A DNA stretch of 64,000 nt, taken from the NCBI GenBank assembly GCA_001414485.1, contig LLEY01000057.1, forward strand, positions 248,001 to 312,000. The letters run 5' to 3'. Below, piece by piece: positions 1 through 9,545 of this stretch. The notes beneath the pieces were generated by a model, which was given only the letters and a program-made list of their open reading frames with translations, did not search any database and was not told the DNA's origin. This DNA is from Calycina herbarum. Taxonomy: Eukaryota; Ascomycota; Leotiomycetes; Helotiales; Pezizellaceae. Numbering within the stretch: the stretch's first letter is position 1; each line of letters begins with the position of its first letter. The position numbers and the translations under genes were made by a program.

Positions 1-1383
1 AGCTACTACTGCTTCTATCCTCTCGATCGCCTACTTTGGACACGAGACCTGGTACCTTGGTTAAACAAGGGAGGAAACAGGCCAAGCAGGCTCTATAAAC
101 AACCAGATCGGCCGCCACCTAACTCTCTTAGATAGAGTAGTATCAAAGTATGCCAGGATCATCCTCCTAGTCTACAAGACCACCCCTACCTCGGCACTCC
201 TTATGGAATCTAGCCTCTTAGCCGCTGAAATTGCTCTTATAGCAAAAAGCAGAGCATTTGAGGCTAGAACTCGCCGACTCGACTCGGCTCACCCGCTTAA
301 ACGATGTATAAATAACCCTTGCTCAAAGGCTAGGCTTATTTACCGCTCTTCCAAACCCCTCTCTCCCTCAGAAGAAATCGACCTAATACAAGACCCCCGT
401 GGAATAGAGGGTTTAACCGGCAGGCCCGCCTTCTCGAGGTAGCAGGTCCAAGCCCTAGTAGTAATAAGGACTCCTACAAAGCTGAATTCCTTGAATTCCT
501 TACCTCTGTCTCGCCTACAGACCTAGTTATATTTACCGACGGCTCTTGCTTAGACGACAAAAGTACTGGTGGCGGCGCATGTCTTACAAGAGGAGGGGTT
601 GTTCTAAACACAAGGCTCTTCCCCTTCGGCAAAACATTAGAGATATACGACGCAGAAGCCAAAGCTGCCTTACATGGTCTAGAACTAGCCCTAGACTCCC
701 CTTTCTAGGCCTCGGCTACGAAGTGCTGGATTTGCCTCGACAACCTCGAAGCTATACTACAACTGACCTACCGGTCTTGCGGCACGTCGTAAGAGACCTT
801 TAATAAGATATACAGCTTTACTCAGCTATACCCGGGGAAGATTCAGACAAGGTGGTGCCCTAGTCATATAGGAATCCGCGGCAACGAAATAGCCGACAAA
901 GCTGTAGGAAAAGCGGCTCGAACACCCCCTTCTGGTTCCCCTCTACTCTATACTGCTACACTTAAGAGAGAGGTTAAAGAGACAGGGATCAGGCTCGCAA
1001 ATCATCTCTGGCAGACAACGCTCCCAGATACCTATAAAAACCTAGGACTTACTTCCTAGCTTTCAAAACCTAAGACTCTCCAGCTACCAAGAGAGGTCCT
1101 AGCTCGGCTAATTGCAGCTCGAACTGGCCACGGAGACTTCACAGCATACCACCTTCGCTTCTTCTACCTTGATACGTTACTAGAAGCAGGGAATTGCAAG
1201 TGTAAAAGAGCTAAAACACAATTCCACCTACTCTTCTATAGGCTAGCTAATAACAAAGATCCAAGGCTATTAGCTAAGGCGGAGGGAAAACCTCATCTTC
1301 TATTCGGACCCGGCTACGAGGAACTCTTTAGCAAGGTCTACGCTAAAACCAAGTTCTTTACAAAAATCTATCCTTCGAGATAG
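1..1383 (+). pseudogene. LINE (non-LTR retrotransposon) ORF2 3' remnant: RT tail, RNase H and C-terminal Cys motif
   Basis: This is a decayed polymerase end of a LINE of the Tad/I type found in filamentous fungi. Around 150-320 one frame reads like the post-RT region of such elements (YARIILLVYKTTPTSALL, then AEIALIAKSRAFEARTRRLD). From about 526 another frame shows an RNase H domain: TDGS at 535-546, AEAKAAL near 655-675, and WCPSHIGIRGNEIADKA from 853. A C-terminal motif beginning CKCKRAKTQFHL follows at 1195. In-frame premature stops at 706 (TAG), 790 (TAA) and 1057 (TAG) and the frame change near 440-520 show it is dead. The natural stop appears to be TAG at 1381. The element continues beyond the left edge of the window. 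The family call is from recognised motifs; the exact clade is inference. Confidence 0.85.
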
Positions 1384-1660
1384 CTTAACTCTTCTTTCCT
1401 TTCCTTTCTTTTTCTTTATATATATATCCCCTTTGTCTTTCCCTGATTCTATAAACTAATTAAGAACAAGGGCTGTTCCGAAAGTGGAGCTTCTCTTTAA
1501 ACTGTCTCTTGTAAATTAGCTTACTCGTTTACTATCCCTGTAGCCTAGGGCACCCCCCTAGCGTCATTTGCCCTCTTTTAGGACTCTTTTAGGACTTAGC
1601 CCACGCGAGCTATTCTCCGCTTGACGTTAAATAGAAATAAATAAATAAATAAATAAATTT
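1384..1660 (+). repeat. LINE 3' UTR and (AAAT)n tail
   Basis: The sequence after the LINE stop is non-coding and pyrimidine-rich. It ends in about six AAAT units at 1635-1660, a plausible 3' tail of the retrotransposon. No target-site duplication can be tested because the 5' end lies outside the window. Confidence 0.6.
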
Positions 1661-2163
1661 ACTAGACTAGTTTCTTCTCAAGAGAAAAAAAAGAATAAAA
1701 AGATAGTCTTAACTTTCTTCTACAAATTTACTTATTTTAGAAGAATATGAATGCTACAAAACATATCTATAAACAAAATCCTGACTCTTTTTGGGTTCAT
1801 AACAACTCACTTGCCACACAAAAAGCCAGATAGAATTCATTAACATTGCTGGAAAGACATTAAACATTTGCCATGAAAACTCAAGTAACACCGAAAAAGC
1901 CTCTCACTACAACTATAATCTCTCCCAGCCATCCCTATGAAAAAGATTCCAACAAATTGTAGCATACCTGGAACAGCAAACGAGTAACCGCCTCCAACGA
2001 AATAAAACCAACCAAAGCCACTTAGATCTGTGGAAACACAGCGTCAATGCCTCATATTCTGTGAAACCAAGTGACATGCGTTTTCCCAGCTTGATAAATC
2101 CAACACACCACTGGTAAAACTCGCGATAAAAAACAAAAACAAGCTTTAGAGCTTTCGCAATAC
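1661..2163. other. Intergenic, no gene seen
   Basis: AT-rich sequence between the LINE tail and the 3' end of pseudogene A. The reading frames crossing it on the minus strand are extensions or shadows of gene A. Confidence 0.5.
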
Positions 2164-3424
2164 TTATGCACAGCCTGGCGAGCCTCTCCAAAGTCTCTGA
2201 TCAACCTCCAGTTGGCTGTCAGTACCCGCCGCATCATCATCATCGAACTCTCTCTCATCGAGCGCATTAAGCTCATCCAGCTCATTCCAAATTGCAAGCG
2301 TTGATCCCGGCTCTCTGAAATATCCCGCAAAGCGCTCAAAAGACTTTCTCAACGCACTCATCTCGTTCTTACAGCGACTTGAAATAGCGACAGCTTCGGG
2401 GGTGCTGTTAAGGATAGTAGTGTACCATTTTCCATCCCATTCTTTGAGTGATGCACCAGTGGCCGCAAGGTCAACAGAGTACAATTGATGGACGACATCT
2501 ATCTGGTCGTGGATAGCGAGAAGCTCCGAGTTAGGTCCACCAAGCCTTTCAATAGTGGGTTGGGTCGATCCGACCATTGTGCAAAAAGCCAAGATGTTCG
2601 CAAGTTCAATCCAAATTGCTGACTTACTTTCCCTAGGGGGAATCAGGTAGAGCTTTTCGATAAGATCTGGGGTCATTTCGAAAACCGGCATCTCACTAGA
2701 TCCATCCCAATCTACGTCTAAGTATGTGTAGTTCCGATGTGGAAGCCGAATGAGTGCTGCGTCAACCTCAATGTTTGGGCGATGGGCGGCGTTATTTCCC
2801 GCTTGCCACACCTAAGCCAAGTCTGTCCTTTGCATCCTGCCAAAATCGCTGCCGGATATCCAATGCTAGCTTGAATAGCGGCCGATACATTGAGAGTGTA
2901 TATTTGCAGTCTTCGTAAATCTTCTTGTACATATTCATCGTATCTAGGTAGTTGCCAAGCTCCGTTTTCTGTTGCTCGTTCTCTTTCTCAAGGTCTACGA
3001 TATTTCGGGTACTCTCTTGCTCGAGCGTTGCTAGTCTGTTCTTCAGTTCCAATTTCTCCCCTCGAAGAGTCCGGACCAAGTCCTGAAGTCTGCGATTCTG
3101 CTTTTCTAGGATCGTGTTCGTCTCTTTTAACTCATTGTCTTCAAGTCGTAATTCCTCGTTGTCTTTCCGCCCCTTTCGACTTTTGTCAAGGTGGTACTAT
3201 TTCTTCCGTTCTAATTCTGTAACTTTTGTCTTCAGATCTCGGTTCTCCGCGCGGAGCTTTTCGTTCTCTTTCTTGGAATCTCGACTTGAGTTCGGGAAAG
3301 ACTGTTTTTCGGCTTCAAGAATACGGACTTGGCCATTGAGAAGTCGAATCTGGTGCAGCAGTCTACCGACTTCAGGGGAACATGATGGATAGGAGGAGAT
3401 GTTTGATCTCGTGGAGTGAGACAT
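2164..3424 (-). pseudogene. Paralogue A: coiled-coil protein with C-terminal GN-AAH domain, broken
   Basis: I do not recognise a named family. From ATG at 3424 the frame encodes a long coiled coil (LLHQIRLLNGQVRILEAEKQ, then LATLEQE, then LEKENEQQK), a linker with LFKLALDIRQRFWQ, and a globular C-terminal part (AGNNAAHRPN, VDAALI, FEMTPDLIEKLY, EWDGKWYTT). The order matches genes B and C downstream. Two lesions are visible. A single in-frame TAG at 3199-3197 interrupts an otherwise continuous coiled coil. Near 2811 the frame must shift by one base to pass from the LALDIRQRFWQ segment to the AGNNAAHRPN segment; 3424-2164 is 1261 bp, not a multiple of three. No intron I could place repairs both. 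The Arg of the R-x6-H motif seen in paralogue C is Gln here (codon at 2805-2803). Confidence 0.7.
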
Positions 3425-4124
3425 TTTGGGAGTGTGCTAAACAGTCCACGGAGTCTGTTATTTATTAGCGACGAGTAGAAATCAACTCTTGGGTTCAACT
3501 CAACCTACCTTTCAAGACCGCGACCGAATGACGCGTCTTAGTAGCACAGTTCTTAGGTCGCAGATGCAGTTCCTGCACAGTGGGTGCGGTAAAACATAGG
3601 CAAATAAGGCAAGGAGATGGCGAGGTTGAGGTTTTCCAAATTCGGAGGAGCAAGTTGTGTTGTGGATATGATAGGCGGTCGGCAATAAATCGGACTTAGG
3701 GTGACTGAAAATGAAAGGAAAAGATCATTAAGTGAATGTGAATAAAGTGGTGCACAAGAAGGGGGGCTGTGATATTTTAAGAATTTGGAAGAACTGCGTT
3801 TAATAGCAATTGTGATTCAAGATGAGAACATAGGGTACATTAAACAATTAATTTGCAAAGGAACTAGCTTTCGTCGCAACCATATCATCTGTCCATAAAA
3901 CCTGTGACGAAAATCGCAACAACTTGTAGCCACCCAGGGGCAGTAAGTAAAAGCAATCTAACTATTTCTCTCAGAGCCAATTATATCCTTCTGTGTGAAA
4001 AATTGGCTCATTGACAGTGTTCTTCACCAATTTTGACTACAACTGCCATTCATGTAAGCGAAATCCCCCCTCTCCCAATGCACCAGCGCCGCAGACAAAA
4101 CTACCACCAACCACTTTTGATTCC
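3425..4124. other. Intergenic between paralogues A and B
   Basis: Presumed promoter of A and 3' region of B. No gene, RNA or recognised repeat is visible. Confidence 0.5.
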
Positions 4125-6056
4125 TTAAAGAAGACTCTCCCCCCATGTAGCTTTCCTTGCCAGACTTTCCAATGTTTCTCTCATCTCGACCATTGCAGCT
4201 CGGATTTCATCAAAAGCTGCAGAAGTCGTTGTATCGCAACCATCGGGGGTTTTGAACCATGTGCCATCCCAATCCTCGATTGAAAAGTTAATTCCTGATT
4301 CAAGAAGCTCCGAAAATCCGTTGGATACGACATTTCGACCCAAGTAAAGAATTTTCTCTCCCATTTCCTCCAACTCGCGTCTACCATGAGACTTTGCCAA
4401 GCATAACTTCGAATAAGCGAAGATATTCGTAAGCTCGATATCAAGATGGTGCCATGTCTTGAACATACCGTCTATGCAAGAAGCGACGTACAAGTTCTCA
4501 AATGACTTGGGCGACATTTTGAAATCTCCTGCTCCAATGAAACCGTAAGGGCTGGAGACCAAGGGTAATTGTTGGCTTCCGAGCGCGATGAGAGCAGCAT
4601 CGACTTGGCAATTAGGTCTATTAGCGGCGGCACCCCCTGCTCGAATTAAGGCATCGTCTGCCGTGCCCAAGTCGAGCTCTTCCATTGTCTGCTGCCAGAA
4701 TCTTTGACGAACTACATATGATCTCGGAGTTAGCATTGCCCTTTCTAGAAGTATGTTTAAGGAAATTAGGAGAGAACAGGGTTGTGTAGGGAGGAAGTGA
4801 GATGCCTAGGTAGGAAGTAGTGACTCAATACTCCTAAAACAACCCGAAAGAGGAGAAAATAACTCGGAGAATACCCACCATCCAGTGCCAACTTGACTAA
4901 CGGTTGTTGCTTTACGAGCCGAAGGTTCAGTTCGCGGACCTTGTTCTGTTTTCCCTCATAAAGCTCTTCACATAGTTGTTTTGTATTCTCAAGCTCTTGT
5001 TTCTCAGCTCCCAGTATGATGACCTTCTCCTCCAATACCTGGTTCTTTTGGCGTAGCTCATCGATTTCTCTCTTGTGTTCATCGGACTCGGACAGGTCAG
5101 AACCATATTGGTGATTGTGTTCCAAGCTTGAAACTTTCTGCTCCAACGCCTTGTTGATCTGGCTCAGCTCATCGTTGCCGATCTTGGTTTCCTCAGACGC
5201 GTTTTGTTCCAAGCGCAAGACTTTCTCCTCCAACATCTTGTTCTTTCGGCTCAACTCATCATTGTTCTTCTCGGACAGGCTGTAGTAATATCGGTGATTT
5301 TTTTCGGCACTCGATGCTCTCTCCTCCAACTCCTTGGCCTTCAGGTTTGACTCGTCGTTGCACTTCTTGAGTTCCTCCGACAAGTCATAGTAATGGCGGT
5401 GATCGCATTCCAGGGTTGAAAGTTTCTCCTCCAACTCCTCAATCTTCCGAACTAGTGCCTCGTTGTCTGATATCTTCTGTTGAAGCTCAGTCTTTCCTTT
5501 CAACAGTTGAGCATACTCGTTGGCACCTTTTGCCCCCATTTTCGAAATCATATCTTTCATTTTGCGGTTTTCCAAGTGCAAAGCGTCGGTTTCCTCTTTG
5601 CCACTCTTGCTGTTTTGCGCAACATTGTCGAAGTTTCCCTGAAGATCCTGTTTGCCGCGGCGTCAGCTTCCTATTTGGGAAAATGTGTGAAAATTTTGGG
5701 ACAATTGAAAGTATTATTCGAGACGGTTTGGACAACCGAGATATTGAAACTCTAATTATTCCAAATCTCTCGAACAATATCGACTAATTGTTCTAAGCCT
5801 CCTCGAACAATGTCGGATCTGCAATAGGAAAGAGTAGCTGACTTACCGTGACAAGCTCCTCGAGACCGCTCTTCAACGCTTCCAGTTCCGAGATCTTCAC
5901 GTCCGAATCGTGTCTTTCAAGGCGTAACGCGTCGCATCTTTCCTTGAGATCCTTCTTCTTTTGGGCGTGCACCTCGTTCTGGACTTTAAGTTCGCGAACC
6001 ATATCTTTCAGACGCTGGACCTCGCTCTTGTTTTTGCCGGCACCACCTGAACCCAT
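4125..6056 (-). CDS. Paralogue B: coiled-coil protein with C-terminal GG-AAN domain (3 exons)
   Basis: I do not recognise a named family. Three exons, 6056-5847, 5647-4879 and 4744-4125, give about 532 aa. The first intron has a GTAAGT donor. The second has a GTGGGT donor and CTAG acceptor and falls after the residues LALD, where paralogue A reads straight on. ATG at 6056 (MGSGGAGKNK) is preferred over an in-frame upstream ATG at 6209 because paralogue C begins similarly (MSSGSF). Residues about 10-330 are almost entirely heptad coiled coil, with repeated blocks of the type LEEKV-LE-N. The C-terminal part carries YVVRQRFWQQ, IRAGGAAANRPN, VDAALIALG, FKMSPKSFENLY and DWDGTWFKT, aligning with paralogues A and C. 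No signal peptide or membrane segment is evident. In the R-x6-H motif the Arg is kept (codon 4643-4641) but His is Asn (4622-4620). The first acceptor, near 5648, has a weak pyrimidine tract and is the least certain boundary. Confidence 0.7.
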
Positions 6057-7951
6057 TGTGGCGGCGGTAGCTAGAGATCGGATTGGATGGAGAGGGTGGT
6101 GGGGAAAGGATGCGCGTTGCTTCATGCGTCTAAAAAGTTTGTGGTGGGAGCCTTGGTGGTAAGAGTGGTCGGTCGTAAGGCAGCAATAAGGCAGCCAGAA
6201 GCGGGACAATTACATCGACAGACCGATTCACTGGCCACCGCCACTGGTGATGTACCTGAAATATGTGAGAAGTTCCTTTTGGCATGGCATGGCATTTTCT
6301 TTCATCTCTTTAACCATTATACTAAAGCCCTAGGACAATTTGAAATTAACCTAGATAGTTGGGAAGCACCTTCAAATACTCTAAAAAGTTAGAACAATGA
6401 GCTAGTTATGAACCTTAAGTATTGACTTCCGCTTGCAGGGTTATTGCCATGCTTACATCTTTTGATAACAGAGATGATTATAACGTAACTCTTTCTTGAA
6501 TAGCAATTGTTGATAATCTAGTTCGACATACATCAGCTAATTGAGCTGGGGCTTTGAGTTCTGGGGTAGCAAAAATACATTATTTAGGGGTAGGGTGCCT
6601 GAATAGCCGCCAAAGCTGTTTATAAGTCTATTCATAAATCTTCAGAAATTGCAAATAGGAAACAGATCGATCCTTACAACACTCCCTTAACAAAAGTGAC
6701 CTGAAGACAAAGGCAGTGCTGCATGTGGTTATGGTTCCTAATTTGCAATGAAAAGGTAAGATAATAAGTTTTTTTATGGAAGAAAGAAACAGATATTGAA
6801 GAAGCATAGTAGAATAACCACCGTAATTTATTGTGATAATAAGAAGTTGGACGTGAGATGTGTCGTCAAAAATTGTGCATGGAATAAAATGTCAGAGGCG
6901 CTCACCCTACTAGTAGTTTTAATAAGAACTAACATGTTCTCAGGTGTCACGAACTGTTACTACCAACTTCACTTCAACAATTCTATGCCTGAGACTGTCA
7001 TAGAAGTAGGCAAATGTAGTGAGTGTAGTAATTGAGAGTAGAAAGTATTGATTCTTGTTTGGTGAGAGAGCTTGAAACTATATATACTCAAAGTGACGTC
7101 AGTGCGTTGAGCCCCCATCGCTTCAGGCGACATCGCATGAAAAAACCGTGATAAATTCATGACCAATGACCATTCTCGTTCTTAAGTAGACATTGAGAAG
7201 CTATTTAGAAGACTCTCGTTGGTCTCCAGTGCTCGTTGACCTTCAGTGTGATGGGAAAGGGTTGTATTTGAAACCACAGTTGAAGTACAAGACGTTCTCT
7301 TAAGGAGACACAAGGGGCAAAGGTTCGAAAGGGAAGGTATTGATACTCTACCAAGATTAAAGTAGGCAGTTGCGTCAATGGTTCCTCCATGTTAAATATA
7401 TGTCACAAAAAAGTTCCTTTCCCCAAAAACTCATAGAAACCAGCATTTTGGGCAAAGTGCAAAAGAAATCAATCAGCACGACTAGCCATTCTTTTTAGGG
7501 TAAAGAGAGTGCTAGCCCAATGTCTTGCTTATTCTAAACTGCTTCACATGGATATTTGACAAACTTTGGGCACTGCAAACCACCCAGACTTAACCGAAAT
7601 TTGGAAAGGGGCACCCAAAACACGTGATGTCAACATCAACGACAACTCCAAATATTTCAATAAATAAATGATAGAAAAAGGTACTCACTGATAGAATTCC
7701 ACGCTGAATTGTACTTCATTATTTGGACAGAGTTCAAAATTCGCAACCCTCTTTTCAAGATTCTGCTCAAGTATTCTATTGACACTGCGGCCCTTGACAA
7801 TTTAAATTGAAAGCGCGTACTTAATCTGATATATTACTCTCCAGCCAGTGCGTAGCTACTTTATCGACAAATTAGAGAATAAAGTCCCCACCACTACTCC
7901 AGCTGCGGCAGATCCAAGTACAAAAACACCACCAATGCGACAATTTCCATT
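6057..7951. other. Intergenic between paralogues B and C
   Basis: About 1.9 kb with only short unrelated reading frames. I found no fourth copy of the coiled-coil family here and no recognisable transposon termini. Confidence 0.5.
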
Positions 7952-8978
7952 CTATGCATTGAATCCAGGATATCCACCTCCAAATGAGGAGTTTCTTGGG
8001 TCAGGTCGTCGTCTTCCGCTTGCGCGGCTTGGTGATCCCTCATTCGGGGCATCGGAATATCTCCTATCCCCATCCACAATCTCGGCGACCAACTCCTTGA
8101 GAAGACCGAGTCGTCTGGTGACATCTGCATCATTCTCAAACTCACCACGCTCCATCTTGCTAGCTTTGGTACGGATGGCTTCAATATGGTCGAGTGCCTG
8201 CTGGCGCTGCTGAATTGGCCGCGCGATGCCGTTATTCTGAACTTGGAGGGTTCGAATGGTTACCTCACTGTCGATCGCAATCTTCTCCTTCTCACTCAAT
8301 GCCGTGAACTCGGCCGGTGTCATCCGGTAAAGGCCCTTGAATACAAGGGTCATACCTGCGTAGAGTTTTGTTGGTACATGACCGTCCAAGAACAACTGGG
8401 CATCGGCGTTTCCGAAACCGGCATGAGCAGCTGCATTGCCATCTCTGATGTGTTCATTGATGCTGCCTGGAGGGAGGAAAGGGAGTGCTTCTTGAACAGC
8501 TGACTTGGCGGCTTGGACGAGAAATCTCAAGCTGGAATCATGTTAGAATTGAAAATGTGGTATTAGGTTGAGCATTGTTTACATACCGAGCATGAACAAC
8601 AATTTGAATCATTGCCTTGGCCCCTTCCTTCTCTGCCTTCAACTTGGCCAGCTCCTCACGAGCGGTTTCTCCAGCTTCTGCACGACGGTTTGCCTCTGTA
8701 AGCTTCTCATTCAACTCAGCAATGGTAGCCATTGCATTCTTCTTCCCCTCTCTCAACTCCTTGGTGCAGCCATCCAGAGCCTCGTAATCGACGGCGCAGT
8801 GTTCATGATCAAGTTTCAAGCCCTCAATCTTGGCCAAGAGTTCTGTCTCCCGTTGGGCGAAAGCTGCTCGTTCCGCACGCAACGTATTTTCCAACGTTTC
8901 GTTGCGTTTTTGGAGTGCGGCCTCCAAGTATGGGCCGGAACCCGAGCGGTCTGGTAGATTGAATGAGCCAGATGACAT
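7952..8978 (-). CDS. Paralogue C: coiled-coil protein with C-terminal R-x6-H (HEPN-like?) domain (2 exons)
   Basis: The intact, shortest member of the tandem family. Exons 8978-8587 and 8531-7952 are joined across a 55-bp GTATGT...CCAG intron in phase 2, giving 323 aa. Residues about 15-130 are charged coiled coil (NETLENTLRAERAAF, EGLKLDHEHC, AELNEKLTEANRRAE). The C-terminal half starts LRFLVQAAKSAVQEA and contains IRDGNAAAHAGFGNADAQLF followed by FKGLYRMTPAEFTALSEKEK, matching AGNNAAHRPN/FEMTPDLIEKLY in A and GGAAANRPN/FKMSPKSFENLY in B. The tail is Gly/Ser/Arg-rich and probably disordered. R-DGNAAA-H (codons 8446-8444 and 8424-8422) fits the R-x4-6-H pattern of HEPN-type RNase domains and resembles the 'R-GN-AAH' signature of DUF4145-like domains. 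That assignment is inference from one motif. Only C keeps both putative catalytic residues. Confidence 0.75.
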
Positions 8979-9189
8979 TGTAGTAGAGCGATTATGGTGC
9001 TGATTGAAATCTAGGCAAGTTTGGGACTGATGGTGTGGTTGTACTGCAGGCGGGTGAGGTGAGCACTACTGCAATGTTGTTATGGTTGCTGCGTACGACC
9101 CAAGCGAGGGAGCAACGGCAACACCAGGTTGAATTTCTAAAATCCACCCCCGTAAGTTGAATCAAAAGCTTTCATTCTCTTAAATTTCT

Positions 9190-9545
9190 CTCAAAAATTT
9201 AACTGTGCAAAGGCTTTTACGACAATAAGTTTCATCAAAAGTTCAGGTCACAATTGAACGGATATCTGAACAACCTTCGTGCAATACAATTGTCCTTGAA
9301 GGATAGTAAAATGAAATTAATTGCCTGAATAACGGATGGTAGACTAATATATTCTTATTGCTTTGAGTAACTACCTTCTTCTTATTAAACTGCTCTACAA
9401 GTCTATGATAATGAAATTAATTGCCTGAATAACAGGCGGTAGATCAACTCCGTAGTACTCTTACTGTTTCAAGTATTGCTTTCATCTCACAAATTTATTC
9501 TAAAAGTCTAGAAAAATAAGATTGATAGTCTGAACAAAGGCCAGT
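9190..9545 (+). repeat. Degenerate tandem repeat, about 100-bp unit, 3-4 copies
   Basis: The 23-base core starting ATGAAATTAATTGCCTGAAT occurs exactly at 9311-9333 and 9411-9433. The following about 75 bp of each copy also align (agacTaa/agatCaa ... CAAGTCTATG / AAAGTCTAG). Weaker copies of the core are seen near 9251 (AATTGAACGGATATCTGAAC) and 9515 (AAGATTGATAGTCTGAAC). The array is non-coding. Confidence 0.65.

Noticed and set aside
5793..6209. Longer N-terminus of paralogue B starting at ATG 6209
   Set aside because: The extra 51 residues are low-complexity and unlike the start of paralogue C, whereas ATG 6056 gives a matching MGSGG/MSSGS start.
9311..9433. Identical 23-base repeats 100 bp apart, CRISPR-like at first sight
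   Set aside because: The whole 100-bp unit repeats, not just a spaced core, and the genome is eukaryotic.
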